From Closterium sp. NIES-65 (lineage: Eukaryota > Streptophyta > Zygnematophyceae > Desmidiales > Closteriaceae): a DNA stretch of 64,000 nucleotides. Made by a program: the position numbers and the translations under genes. The notes beneath the pieces are model-generated. The model was not told where the DNA came from. It did no database searches and saw nothing but the letters and a program-made list of their open reading frames with translations. The stretch is taken from positions 248,001-312,000 of the forward strand of contig CANXME010002122.1 of NCBI GenBank assembly GCA_948144175.1, in the 5' to 3' direction. Shown here one piece after another: positions 1 to 9,720 of the stretch. Every line of letters begins with the position of its first letter. Position 1 is the stretch's first letter.

Positions 1-49
1 AGAGTGCTACTCCAACCCAAATAGCATGAGCTACAAGGGTCCGTCGTAG

Positions 50-1006
50 CAGAGGAATGTGGTGGCAAAGGCGAATGTAGCAGAAGCGAACGAAGATGAT
101 GTGATCCTTGGAGGAGTGCATCTTGCGAATGTGGTGCGTTTACCAATGGAGGTTCGTCAGACGGACGGACGTGAAAAGACGGCATGGTTCATGGACAGCG
201 GATGCACGCGTCACATGACATTCAGGTCAGATTGGATGGAGAATGTGAAGGAGTCGAGTGAGGATTATATACTACAAGGTAACAGTGGGAAGTTACCAGT
301 GATAGGAGAGGGTGATGTGGTGCTGCAGAGTCCGTATAGAGAGATGAGACCGGAGAATGTGCTGCTGGTTGAGGATTTAAAGGTGAACCTGGTCAGTCAG
401 TCACAGCTTGATAACTTGGGCTGCAAGATATTCTATAACAGTGGCAAGGTTACTGTGTTTGGTTCTGAGTGGGAGAAGTATGCGGATGGTTATTTGAGTG
501 ACGGTTTCTATGAGATGAACTTGGTCGCGATGAACGATAAGGATGAGATCTACGAGGATCCTGAATCTACTGAGGATGATGAGAGTGAGGACTCGGATGA
601 TATGGCTGCGAGTGTGGAGGCAGCAGTGAAGCAGGAAGAGGAGATAGTAATCATGGAGGCAACAGCGGTAAACGGTGGAGATGGAGACGATGTCAACACT
701 TTTGCAGCAGCGATCGTGGTTGAAGATGAAGCGGTAAATGCGAAGTGTGTGGGAGTTGAAGTTGTGAAAGGGGACATCATGGTGAAAGGATCAAAGGCGA
801 ATGCAATTGCAAAGAGGCAAGTGCTTAAGGAGGATGAACACGTTGAAGGGTACGAGACCCGAGAGATGTTGAGTGTTAAGATGCTGAGGAGACGTGAGAG
901 GCATAAGAAAATCTCTCAAGGTTTGGATGTCAAGGCGCTCAACTTCAAGACACGTAAGCAGAGGTTCAAGGTGCAGGAGCTGCAGGGGAGCGTGAAGCCG
1001 ACTTAG
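50..1006 (+). CDS. Ty1/copia Gag-protease fragment with long charged C-terminal tail (element E, partial)
   Basis: The frame is open from just after an in-frame TAG at 47-49. Upstream of that stop the same frame reads ECYSNPNS, typical of the residues around the last cysteine of a copia Gag zinc knuckle, so the element enters from the left. A retropepsin-type aspartic protease follows, with DSGCTRHM (active-site Asp-Ser-Gly near residue 46 of the piece starting at 59) and the usual copia fold through NLVSQSQL. Normally a GAG-pre-integrase domain and integrase follow. Here there is instead an acidic stretch (EDPESTEDDESED) and then a basic one, ending in TAG with no integrase or RT. The frame is undamaged for more than 300 codons, unlike the other elements. 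It could be a non-autonomous Gag-only element, or simply an old truncation. The protease call is firm; the role of the tail is unknown. Confidence 0.7.
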   Translation, partial: QRNVVAKANVAEANEDDVILGGVHLANVVRLPMEVRQTDGREKTAWFMDSGCTRHMTFRSDWMENVKESSEDYILQGNSGKLPVIGEGDVVLQSPYREMRPENVLLVEDLKVNLVSQSQLDNLGCKIFYNSGKVTVFGSEWEKYADGYLSDGFYEMNLVAMNDKDEIYEDPESTEDDESEDSDDMAASVEAAVKQEEEIVIMEATAVNGGDGDDVNTFAAAIVVEDEAVNAKCVGVEVVKGDIMVKGSKANAIAKRQVLKEDEHVEGYETREMLSVKMLRRRERHKKISQGLDVKALNFKTRKQRFKVQELQGSVKPT

Positions 1007-1341
1007 ACACTGTCAAGGCTACAAGGAGCAGGGGAGGAGTGCGAGTGGTGTTCGTGGTTGACAAACCACAGAGGAGATTGTTAGGGTTGGTTCGCCCAAC
1101 CACGGAACCTAAGGCGAAAGCATCTACGACGGCGAAATGTAAGCGCGTATGTGAAACGGTGGAAATCGACCTACGGTGGGGAATAGAGGCTATGGCGTGA
1201 GAAGTGGGAGAGAAATCGAGAAGAAAAGTGATAGAAGGAGGGAGAGAGAAGGAGAAGCATCGAGAATGAGATTGACGAGGGGAAAATTGTGCTTCGAGAT
1301 CAAGGCGCGTTCGAGAAGGTTCCAGATTCGGTCTTGAGGAG

Positions 1342-1640
1342 TGTTCACCGAATTCGGTTCGGTTGCGTGTGCGACTCGGGGTGAAGCGAGGCGCACACGG
1401 TTACTTGGGAAACAAGTGAAGTTACGAATTGCATTTTGTGTCTTGCCTGACTATAAAACTGCTTGTACTCATTCTGGAAATCATACCAATCAGATTCTGA
1501 AAATTGCTGAAGTGTGTATTGACAACTTCAAGCAGAGCTGCGCATATCATTGGATTCGGGAGATCGTGGAGAACACGATAGGCAATAGCAAGTAGACTAT
1601 TGCCGACTAAGGTGCTTACGATCCTAAGACGGGAAATAGT
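1342..1640 (+). repeat. LTR-like segment with TATA box downstream of element E
   Basis: A purine-rich ttgaggag precedes tgttcaccgaattcgg, the usual polypurine-tract/TG start of an LTR. A TATA-like tataaaa lies at 1452-1458. The probable end is near 1550, where tattggattcggg begins. No partner LTR is in the window, so the boundaries are inferred. The preceding 1007-1341 has no convincing gene. Confidence 0.35.
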
Positions 1641-1815
1641 TGGCGGAAATAGGGACGAGAAATAGGCAGGCGGAAATAGGGACGGGAAATAGGCAGGCGG
1701 AAATAAGGACGGGAAATAGGCAGGCGGAAATAGGGGCGGGAAATAGGCAGGCGGAAATAGGGGAAATAGGCATTCGGAAATAGGGATGGGAAACAGGCAG
1801 GCGGAAATAGGGACG
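1631..1815. repeat. 27-bp tandem repeat (gggaaataggcaggcggaaa type)
   Basis: About six imperfect 27-bp units built on gggaaataggcaggcggaaa plus tagggac run directly into the 15-bp array that follows. Both share the core agggacggg, so the second array may have arisen from the first by shortening of the unit. Confidence 0.85.
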
Positions 1816-1837
1816 ATGGAAGTATGCACGACTAGAG

Positions 1838-2505
1838 TAGGTACGGGGAGAGTTGGGACGGGGAGAGTAGAGACGGAGAGAGTAGGGACGGGGAGAGTAG
1901 GGACAGGGAGAGTAGGGACGGGGAGAGTAGGGACGGGGAGAGTAGGGACGGAGAGAGTAGGGACGGAGAGAGTAGTGACGGGGAGAGTAGGGACGGGGAG
2001 AGTAGGGACAGGGAGAGAAGGGACGGGGAGAGAAGGGACGGGAACAGTAGGGATGGGGAGATTAGGGACGGTGAGAGTAGGGACGGAGAGAGTAGGGATG
2101 GGGAGAGTAGGGATGGGGAGAAGCGAATAGGGATGGGGAGAGTAGGGACGGGGAGAGAAGGGACGGGGAGAGTAGGGACGGGGGAGAAGTGACGTTGAGA
2201 GAAGGGACGGGGAGAGTAGGGATGGGGAGAGTTGGGACGGAAAGCATAGGGACAGGGAGAATAGGGACGGGGAAAGTAGGGACGGGAAGAAGAGAATAGG
2301 GACGGGGAGAGTATGGACAGGGAGAGGAGGGACGGGGAGAGTAGGGATGGGGAGAGTAGGGACGGGGAGAGTAGGGACAGGGAGTATAGGGACGGGAAGA
2401 GTAGGAACGAGGAGAGTAGGGACGGAGAGAGTAGGGACGGGGAGAGTAGGGATGGGGGGAATAGGGACGGGGAGAGTAGGCATGAGGAGAGGGAGGCGTT
2501 TTCGT
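1838..2505. repeat. 15-bp minisatellite (ggacggggagagtag)
   Basis: More than 40 near-identical copies of ggacggggagagtag, with occasional variants (ggatgg, gagaag) and short insertions. The unit is a multiple of three and lacks stop codons, so several frames stay open for hundreds of codons on both strands. The longest is a minus-strand PTLPV-type frame from 2687 to 1422. I regard these frames as products of the repeat rather than genes. Confidence 0.92.
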
Positions 2506-2509
2506 AATT

Positions 2510-3990
2510 GGATAATGAGAGGTTTAGCATGTGCACTCAGCTGCTCAAGAGGGTAGGTGACTTCGATTTTTCCTCTTCCCATCGTTTTTCCATCGTGTTG
2601 TGTTTCTGCATGCCTGTGGTCTACGACTTGGTTGATCTTGTTTAGCAACTCAGGTATCTTGTACTCTGAGTTGCTCTTCTGTGGCACCTGGTTTCAAAGT
2701 CTTGAACAAAGTCCGACCTGATTGATTACCCAAGCAGCTTGGGTACTGTTCATTTCTCCAACACTCATACCTGCCTGCCTTGTCTTGTCTTACGATCTGC
2801 CCTTCTTTCTCCCCTGCAGCATGCCCCTCAGGATCTCCTCCCGTTCATGTCCAGACGTGATCGCTATCGCTCATCGCTATCGTGAGAGCCGCCAGGCACT
2901 TGACATTAACCGCCACTCATCCCCTCATTCCATCAGTTGTTATCCCAACAGCAGGGCAGTGCAGCATCCAGCTCTTCCTTGTCAATCCCCCTCCGCTCCC
3001 AACACCTCCTTCTCCTTCCCCCTCCGCTCTCAATCAACCCCTCCACAGTCCGTCACCCCCCCCCCCCGTCTTTTCTCTCCATCACTGCTAGCCAACGACT
3101 ATGTGGTAGCAGCATTGAACCCTTCTCTTGTTAAATGGATATTTTCTGTTCTTCCTTTGTGCCCTCCATCTTTCCGCTTTGCGCTCTCTCCGTCAGCTGT
3201 TAGCCAAAGACTATGTGGCAGCACGGCTGTGCAGCAATCAAGTTTTGCATGCTAATTTCGGTATCTACTGGCCTTCAAGTTCAATCTTCCGTGTTCACTC
3301 TCCTCTCCTCCGCTGTCACTATTTGCTGTTAGCCAGAGCAGAGACTACGCAACAACAGGTCTCTGCAGCACTCAAGCCTTGTTTGTCATACCCAGCTGTT
3401 TGCGCCTTCTTCCTGCCACGCTCTCCCCGCTCCATCCTCCCCTCATCTTCCTCTCTCACTTGTTAGCCGGGTTCTGAAGCATGCAGCTCTTCCTTGTCAA
3501 TCCCACAGCTTGCCTCCTTCTCCTTTCCCCGCCGCTCTCACCCCCTCCGAGTGGCCCCCTTCTTCTCCCTGCATAAGTCTTTACTCGCCCGATCTTCGCA
3601 CCGCAGCAGCACACCTGCAGCAGGCACAGGTGGGTTGGAGCTATTGCATCAGTTCCTCCCACATGCCCCGTGCGTCCCGTTCCACCCACCCCTTGCTTGA
3701 GGTGCGCGTTGGAAAGAGATGACGGGGATGAAAGGGATGAAAGGGATCGAAGGCCACACAGACTGCAGCACCAGACCTGCCAGCGTTTTTCGGCCCTCTT
3801 GCTGTCGGCAAGACACTCAACTTTGTCAAAATATGGTTACATATTTTATATAATAGTTAGCAGTTGTAGTGTAGACATTGTATCATGTTTGGTGGTGCAC
3901 CTCCTTGAGTTGCTGTTTACCTATTTGTACTTGTCATTCTCATTAGTGAAACACCATTCCTCTCGATATTTCTCCTAAGTCAACTCACTC
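2510..3990. other. Non-coding, pyrimidine-rich region with diverged repeats
   Basis: No recognisable protein is encoded. A motif close to ctgttagccaaagactatg recurs at about 3088, 3198 and 3327, with a shortened form near 3460. Each copy sits in CT-rich sequence rich in ccgctctc and ccctcc, indicating a degenerate tandem repeat of roughly 110-140 bp. A run of 11 C lies near 3057. The last 150 bases are AT-richer and could be the end of an LTR leading into the ATG at 4018. Confidence 0.5.
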
Positions 3991-4017
3991 GAACTCAACC
4001 ACCAAGGCTCCTAAGCC

Positions 4018-4357
4018 ATGGCTCCTAAGCCCAATTCCTTGCTAGCATTCTGACAAACTTCTCTGCCACTTCCTCTTCCTCCGCTGCTGCTGGCACTTCT
4101 GGTGCAGGTGGTACTGGGGCAGGCGTAGCTGCTGCAGGAGGAGTAGGTATATCTGGAGCAGCAGCAGGTGCCAGCAGCAGTGGTGGCAATAGCAGCAACA
4201 CCAGCAGCAGCACTAACAGCAACAGAAGCAGCAGCACTGCTGCCAGCACAGCTGCCAGCACAGCTGCCAGCCTGGCATTAATAAGCAAGCAGGGGCAGCA
4301 ACAGCAAATATCTCGGACGAGGACCTTTTTCCAGCTGCAGCGGTTGGTAGAGGTGCA
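4018..4357 (+). other. Ala/Ser-rich low-complexity sequence, possible Gag start
   Basis: An ATG at 4018 opens MAPKPNSLLAF and stops at once, but a neighbouring frame continues with SILTNFSATSSSSAAAG and then Gly/Ala/Ser/Asn repeats built from cagcag and gctgccagcaca units. The arrangement resembles a frameshifted Gag N-terminus of an LTR element, but no diagnostic domain is present. It ends where the family-B RNase H tail begins. Confidence 0.3.
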
Positions 4358-4839
4358 GGTAGACATCTTTCACAAGGCGTTGCCGCCTTGTGACCACCAG
4401 CAATTATGCACCTAACTGGCCTTGTACCTGCAGGTTCTCACTTGCTTGCATGAAGATGTTTTTCCTTGTACTGTCGCATCTCACTATAATTGCTATATAT
4501 TTACCTGCATGTGGACTTGCAGTGTGCCCTCTTGCTGATTGGTCATGCGACCCTTGCTCTCAGACTGTGTGGTGACTTTGAGATCCACCCTGACGTTTTT
4601 TTTGTTCTTGTGCACTGGTCTTGTGACCATTGCTTGTACTTGCTGACTGGTCATGTGACCCTTGGTCTCAAACTGTTTGGTTACTTTGAAATTCATCCTA
4701 AGATTTGTTTTGTTCATGACAACCGGTCTTGTGACTATTGCTTGTTCTTGCTCACTGGTCCTGTAACCCTTGTTCTCGAACTGTATAGTGACTTCGTGCT
4801 GCTCTCCATTAGACTACCATCACCTACACTATGGGGGTG
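4358..4839 (+). mobile_element. 3' end of a family-B copia element (B0): RNase H tail and 3' UTR
   Basis: The sequence reads DIFHKALPPCDHQ, matching the end of RNase H in the better B copies (DIFTKALPPCDHQ in B4 near 38707). The characteristic B 3' UTR follows, with tggtcatgtgaccc and gtgtggtgactt motifs and the pre-LTR block tatgggggtg, identical to that in B6 at 58031-58040. Everything upstream of the last RNase H residues is missing. Confidence 0.7.
4535..4800 (+). repeat. 108-bp tandem duplication in the B0 3' UTR
   Basis: Units start at 4535 (ctgattggtcatg), 4643 (ctgactggtcatg) and 4751 (ctcactggtcctg). The first two are full 108-bp copies and the third is partial. Element B6 has a single equivalent block near 57920-58010, so the expansion is specific to this copy. 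Confidence 0.8.
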
Positions 4840-4971
4840 TGTCAACGTATATTTGTTGTAGTTTGTATTGTCTAGTCTAGGTGGTGTACCACTTTGCTAA
4901 CGCTATGGTTAGGTTTCCCATATCTACCTTCATACTTGCGCATTCTAGTCATTCATTCCTACGTTCCTGTA
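4840..4971 (+). repeat. Family-B 3' LTR (B0)
   Basis: It starts tgtcaacg directly after tatgggggtg and ends near attcattcctacgttcctgta, aligning in order with the 127-bp LTRs of B6. It is diverged, and no matching 5' LTR or target duplication is visible. It abuts family-C RT sequence, so B0 probably inserted into that element. Confidence 0.6.
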
Positions 4972-6249
4972 TTGACATGCTCTACATGCACCAGCCTGAC
5001 TACTACGATGACGGGACCGGCCACGTGTGCAAGCTGCTGAAGAGTTTGTACGGGCTGAAGTAGTCGCCACTGTTGTGGTACTCGTCAGTCGACACTGTGC
5101 CTCCGGCTTGGGAAGAAGGCAAGTCTACGAGGCGCTGAACTCCAAGGCCGGCAACGATGGAGTGGTATGCTGGTGCCGGTCTACGTCGACGACCTTCTCG
5201 CCGCTGCCAACAGCAGTAGTGCGATGCTGAAGGAGTTGCTACAGTTTGCCTTCGAGCTGCGCAAGATCAGTCTAGTCAAGTATTTTGGGATGGAGATCTT
5301 GCATGACCAACCAGCAAGGAAGATGTGGTTCTACCAGCAAACCTACATTGACAAGCTGCGAAGGCGCTTCATTGAAGAGGAGCAAACCGGGCGGATTTTG
5401 AAGACGCCGATCTCCGTCGATGCCTACGCTGAGCTGACGTTTGACAAAAAGGAGTCTCAGTCGTGCAAATTCCGGCAGAAGGTCGTCTCGCTGTAGTTCG
5501 TGCAACCACGAAGAGGCCGGACATCGCCTTTGCGTGCAGCAAGCTGGGGAGCGGCCTGACGGTGCGAAGTGGCCACCAATGGTGTGAGATCGACCGCTTC
5601 CTGCACTACCTCGCCAACACCTGTGACCTGCGCGGACGTCGACGACGCCAACAACAAGCAAAATCGCAGCTGCACGAATGTCTATCTGTTTGTCTAAGAT
5701 GGGGCCGCAATCTCCTGGATGAGTTAGCGCATCAAGTGCATGACGCTCTCATTAACCTAGTCGGAGTATATCGCGGTCGCCGAAGCCGGCAAGAAGGCAC
5801 GCCGACTTTGCTTCCTCCTTGCCGAGTTCCAACTTCTTGATGTAGGGAAGCCGACCATGTTGCACGTAGATAACCAGTGTGCCATCGCGATTGCTGACGG
5901 CTTGGGATTGAAGGGCAACTTCAAGCACATAGAGCAACGCTACGCCTGGCTATAGCAAATGGCGAAGCACGGGAAGATAGCCTTGCAGTCCATCCCGACT
6001 TCCTGACGAAGGCGCTACACTTTCTGGCCTTCAACCGGTGCTCCATCGCGATTGGCCAAGTACGCTTGGCTGACGTCGGTGACGGTGATGATGACGTGTA
6101 GTAGTAGGCGCCATGCCCTTCTGCATGGCTGGTGCGGTGAACAACATGCTGTGTATTGGATGCACCCCGAGGACAAAGTTTCCTTGTGTATTTGATCCCT
6201 TGGGCTCTGGGGTGGAGCTTAGGTAGGGTGCCGGCTTGCGACAGGGGAG
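4972..6249 (+). pseudogene. Family-C Ty1/copia reverse transcriptase-RNase H fragment
   Basis: It begins inside the RT palm at LYMHQPDYYDDGTGHVCKLL and continues with LLKSLYGLK, then a stop and frameshifts. The catalytic box YVDD is intact at 5182-5193 (VYVDDLLAAANS), followed by the copia connection region (KYFGMEIL). RNase H is recognisable as MLHVDNQCAIAIADG and HIEQRYAWL near 5850-5955. At least three frame breaks make it non-functional. It is rich in gtcgac, like the minus-strand family-C piece at 12563-16424, which carries the complementary 5' half of this family. Confidence 0.8.
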
Positions 6250-7111
6250 TGTTGACGGAAAATGGCCCCACCCTCACTTGGGCGAAACTGACCTTGCAAT
6301 CGGGTGCGCGGGGGGTGTAGTTGGCTGCCCGCGGACCGTGCGCAACGTCTGCTCGGGATGTCGCTGACTAGGGCATGCAGGTCGACAAAGTTGGTCTACT
6401 GCCTGGGACCCTGTGAAGCCGTTGAAGATGGGAAGTCGGCGGCTGACTTCAACTAGCGTGGTTGACGAGGGGATTCATCGACCTGCCGGAGCTTGGACTT
6501 GGCAAAGGTCTTTGGGTGGTGTCAACCTGAGCGATCAACGAGCATGTACACCAGTTTGCAAGTTTTCCTGGTCGACCGAGTTACATAGTCAACGAGGTTC
6601 CACGGAGGTATGTGATCGTAGTCAAGGCTGTTGTGGCGAAGTCGACGTGGCTCACCAGGCACAACCGACAGCACATGGCCAATCAAGCACCTAGGTGATG
6701 TGCGTGACGGTGCACGTCGTGCTCAACCGTCTACAAGCTCATGCAAAGTAGGTGTGCGCATGTGTTTTTACCTGCGGTTGCAATGCTGGCATGCCGCCCT
6801 ACTGCAGCATTGGCAAGCCGCCTTGGTGCAGCACTCGCAAGCCAACAACTTGCTACGTTGGCAAGCTGCCTCTCTGTAGTGTTTGCTGCGCTAGCGGTCG
6901 ACCTGCCTGCCTGCTAGGCTGCCTTGCATTTGATGTAGTCATTCTTGCTATTGCAATTTCTATCGTTGTTCTCAACTTTTGCTAGTGAAACTTTTGTTGT
7001 TTGACCCAGTGAACGCACAATTGTTAGAGAACACAAACATACTCTACGATCACTCGTACCACCCGTGCTTTCTCTTGTAGTCAAGCTCTCGGTGTTGAGT
7101 GATTCTCCGCA
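6250..7111 (+). repeat. Family-C 3' LTR (862 bp)
   Basis: It starts tgttgacgg after the purine tract caggggag and ends gattctccgca. The minus-strand family-C LTR (15606-16424) begins tgtcaacggg and ends tctccgca, and shares internal blocks such as cttgggcga and ttggca-gccg, which fixes both ends. The short ORFs inside are not genes. Confidence 0.7.
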
Positions 7112-7475
7112 CCCTTCTCACCTACGAGTTGCCCTCTCAATCACGAGTTGCCCTCTGAACTACGAGTTGCCCTCTCACCTACGAGTTGCCCTCTCAACCA
7201 CGAGTTGCCCTCTGAACTACGAGTTGCCCTCTCACCAACGAGTTGCCCTCTAAACTACGAGTTGCCCTCTCACCTACGAGTTGCCCTCTGAACTACAAGT
7301 TGCCCTCTCACCTACGAGTTGCCCTCTCAACTACGAGTTGCCCTCTTACCTACGAGTTGCCCTCTCAGTTCCAAGTTGCCCTCTTAGTTCCGAGTTGCCC
7401 TCTCAGTTCCGAGTTGCTCCCTCAGTTCCGAGTTGCCCTCTCAGTTCCGAGTTGCCCTCTTACCTACGAGTTGGC
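7112..7475. repeat. 19-bp tandem repeat (tacgagttgccctctcacc)
   Basis: Roughly 19 copies of a 19-bp unit centred on gagttgccctct, alternating between ctcacc/ctcaac and ctgaac variants. The later copies carry cagttcc in place of the tac block. The family-C LTR ends exactly at its left edge. Open frames across it are repeat artefacts. Confidence 0.9.
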
Positions 7476-7599
7476 AACATCGCTCGCGTTCCATCTGCCA
7501 CCAGCAGCTGCGGGTGCAGCAATGTTAGTGTTGTCACCCATACCTGCCATAATTCGCATCAGATGTATCAAGTGTCCACTAATACCTCCCTTTTGCCCC

Positions 7600-7835
7600 T
7601 GCAATACCCCCCCCCCCCCCCGCCCATATCCCATCCCTAACCCTCCACCTTCCTTCCCATATTCTTCCCATATTCTTCCCATATTCTAACCAAGTAAATC
7701 AGGCCTGAAGGAAAGAAAATAACCAAAAACAAAACACACACACACACACATACATACACACATACAGACACAAACACAGACACAGACATACATACACACA
7801 CACACACCCACACCCACATACACACAAGAAATGTG
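7600..7835. repeat. Poly-C tract and (CA)n microsatellite
   Basis: A run of 15 C at about 7607-7621 is followed by tandem cttcccatatt (7650-7688) and a long CA/CATA microsatellite at about 7733-7830. There is no coding signal. Confidence 0.9.
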
Positions 7836-8505
7836 TTGATGTTAAGTTGTGCTACCAGAGGTGAGGAGCACGAGCTGTTGGCACCACTGCAATACTCATG
7901 GGATTTCACCTCAGATGCAACTCTTCCATCTCATACATGACTCCAGTATTCCACTCTACTCCCTCTCTTCCTAGGCATCACATCCTCCACCTGTGTTCAG
8001 CTAGCTGCTTTCACACCACATGTTGCTGTGGGAGGTGGTGAGCGTAGTGCTGGATGGGCATAAGGACTGGTTGGGCATTGCCAAGGCATGCATGCCTCTT
8101 GCCGTTAACCATGCGGACACAAGGTATTGTTCTAGGAGCATTGTCATATATAGATAACTTAGCAAGTTGTATACCCCATCATAAACATAGTACCCTTGTT
8201 CTCATTATTCCCACTCTACATACGGTACAGCCAACACCCATAAACAGGAAGGCATGGCTCATGCAGCCTCCCTTTGTGCCCTTGGCTAGGCTTTTGCCCA
8301 AACAGCCTTGCACCTGCTTGTGTCCAACACGACCATTCTCCAACTCTCTGTGTATAACCACCATCCATGCTTCACTCCTCCGCGTTCATGCCTCTCCTCA
8401 TCCTTCACACCCCTTGCCTCCACATTTCTTCTCAGTCTCTCCTAGACAGCCAGGGTCAACTCTTCCATCACCTCACCCACCTTTCCATCACCACTCCCTG
8501 ACGCC
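7836..8505. other. Gene-free stretch 3' of the coiled-coil/LRR gene
   Basis: I see no conserved protein, RNA gene or repeat of note. It lies just downstream of the LRR stop codon on the minus strand, so it should hold the 3' UTR and polyadenylation region of that gene. Long plus-strand frames such as 8054-8629 overlap LRR codons in antisense and are not credible. Confidence 0.5.
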
Positions 8506-9333
8506 CTACCAGCCTATCCGCCTGCGCACATCATCATTCACGAGCAAAACATCTTCTGGCATATATACTGATGTCAGCTTGGTCAGGGCAGTCAGCTGCT
8601 GCAGCCCATCGTCCGTGACTGCCGAATGATCCATATTAAGCCTCTCAAGCCCTGTCAGCCTCCCCACATGCACCATGCCAGTATTTGTCACGCCCTTGCA
8701 GTTGGAAATACTTAGCACCTTGAGAGAAGACAGACACGTCAACTGCTGCAGCCCAGTATCTGTGACTACCGTCTCATGTATCCAAAGTTCCTCAAGCCCT
8801 GTCAACCTTCGCACATGCACCATGCCAGCAGCACTCACACCCTTGCAATGGGAAAGGTCCAACTCTTTGAGAGTGGAGAGTGCTGTCAAGTGCAGTAGAC
8901 CAGTATCTGTTACTGTTGTTTCATGTAGCCAAAGTTTCTCAAGCCTTGTCAACCTTCCCAGATGCACCACGCCAGCAGCACTCACACCCTGGCAACGGGA
9001 AAGGTCCAACTCTTGTAGAGAGGAGAGAGCTGTCAAGTGCAGCAGACCAGCACTGGTCACGTTGGTCTGCCAGAGATAGAGCTGCTTGAGACGGGTCAAG
9101 AACCCAATGCCTTCCAGCGCACTGTCACAGATGTCTGTGCCGTTGAGGTTTAGCAACGCCAGCCATGGCATGCTGTAGAGGTGATTCATGCCCTCTGCAC
9201 TGAAGCCTGAGCTGTCTTCCAAGTCAATGCTCGTCAGGTGGGTCATTGTGGACACATGGCCGAGGATGGTGTCCGAGAGGCTGTCATGATTCCTCGGGTC
9301 CAGATCAGGAATTGGTGACGCTGACCTGATTGC
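8506..9333 (-). CDS. Leucine-rich-repeat exon of a coiled-coil/LRR protein (last exon)
   Basis: About 275 residues made largely of tandem LRRs of 24-25 residues, alternating a plain type (LTRLKQLYLWQTNVTSAGLL) with an AMN1/RNI-like cysteine type (LQELDLSRCQGVSAAG). About nine repeats run to the end, VRRRIGW then TAG. Such repeats form solenoid protein-binding surfaces; the ligand is unknown. The frame is open to an ATG at 9390, but the 57 bases above 9333 read as a pyrimidine tract ending in tttctgccag, a classic 3' splice site, so I begin the exon at GCAATCAGG (AIRSASPIP). The upstream coiled-coil exon ends in the same phase (0). There are no stops or shifts, so the gene is probably functional. 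Confidence 0.75.
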   Translation of the reverse strand, partial: AIRSASPIPDLDPRNHDSLSDTILGHVSTMTHLTSIDLEDSSGFSAEGMNHLYSMPWLALLNLNGTDICDSALEGIGFLTRLKQLYLWQTNVTSAGLLHLTALSSLQELDLSRCQGVSAAGVVHLGRLTRLEKLWLHETTVTDTGLLHLTALSTLKELDLSHCKGVSAAGMVHVRRLTGLEELWIHETVVTDTGLQQLTCLSSLKVLSISNCKGVTNTGMVHVGRLTGLERLNMDHSAVTDDGLQQLTALTKLTSVYMPEDVLLVNDDVRRRIGW

Positions 9334-9720
9334 CTGGCAGAAATGGATGGCGAGGGAAAAGGAAAACATGACAAGGGACGGGATGTTCACAGTGACAAGA
9401 AGAAACTAGAAAGCAATGTACGCCGCGTGAAGCAATTCATTAAGCACTCACCTCCTATGCAGCCCTCCGATCGCCTTCACTCTACCGGATTTCCACCTCA
9501 ACATTCAATCTCAGATCTTGTGTCCTCTGCCAATCGTTGCAGGCTGCCAACTCCTCCATGCATGTCCCCAACCCAACTCCTGCACCTCCCTCCTACTCTC
9601 CTCCCATGCAAACTCCGCTGCCATTTCGTGCCTTCTCTTTCTACTCTCCCCTCTCACGCCCCATACATACGATGCCCTACTACCTTCAGCCCATTGCTCC
9701 TTGTGTTATGCCAACTCAAC
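9334..9720 (-). other. Predicted phase-0 intron between coiled-coil and LRR exons
   Basis: On the minus strand it starts gttgag after AAG at 9721 and ends in ttttccttttccctc...tttctgccag at 9334. The length is 387 bp. Both flanking junctions are between complete codons. The donor is non-optimal, and RNA evidence would be needed to fix it. Confidence 0.5.

Noticed and set aside
8675-9089. Plus-strand ORFs over the LRR exon
   Set aside because: They are antisense shadows of the LRR repeats (repeating SPVSVTTVSC-like pattern every LRR pair).
9334-9390. Hydrophobic N-terminus (MNIPSLVMFSFSLAIHF) of the LRR frame as a signal peptide
   Set aside because: The DNA is a pyrimidine tract ending in tttctgccag, a better 3' splice site than a signal peptide, and the upstream exon fits in phase.
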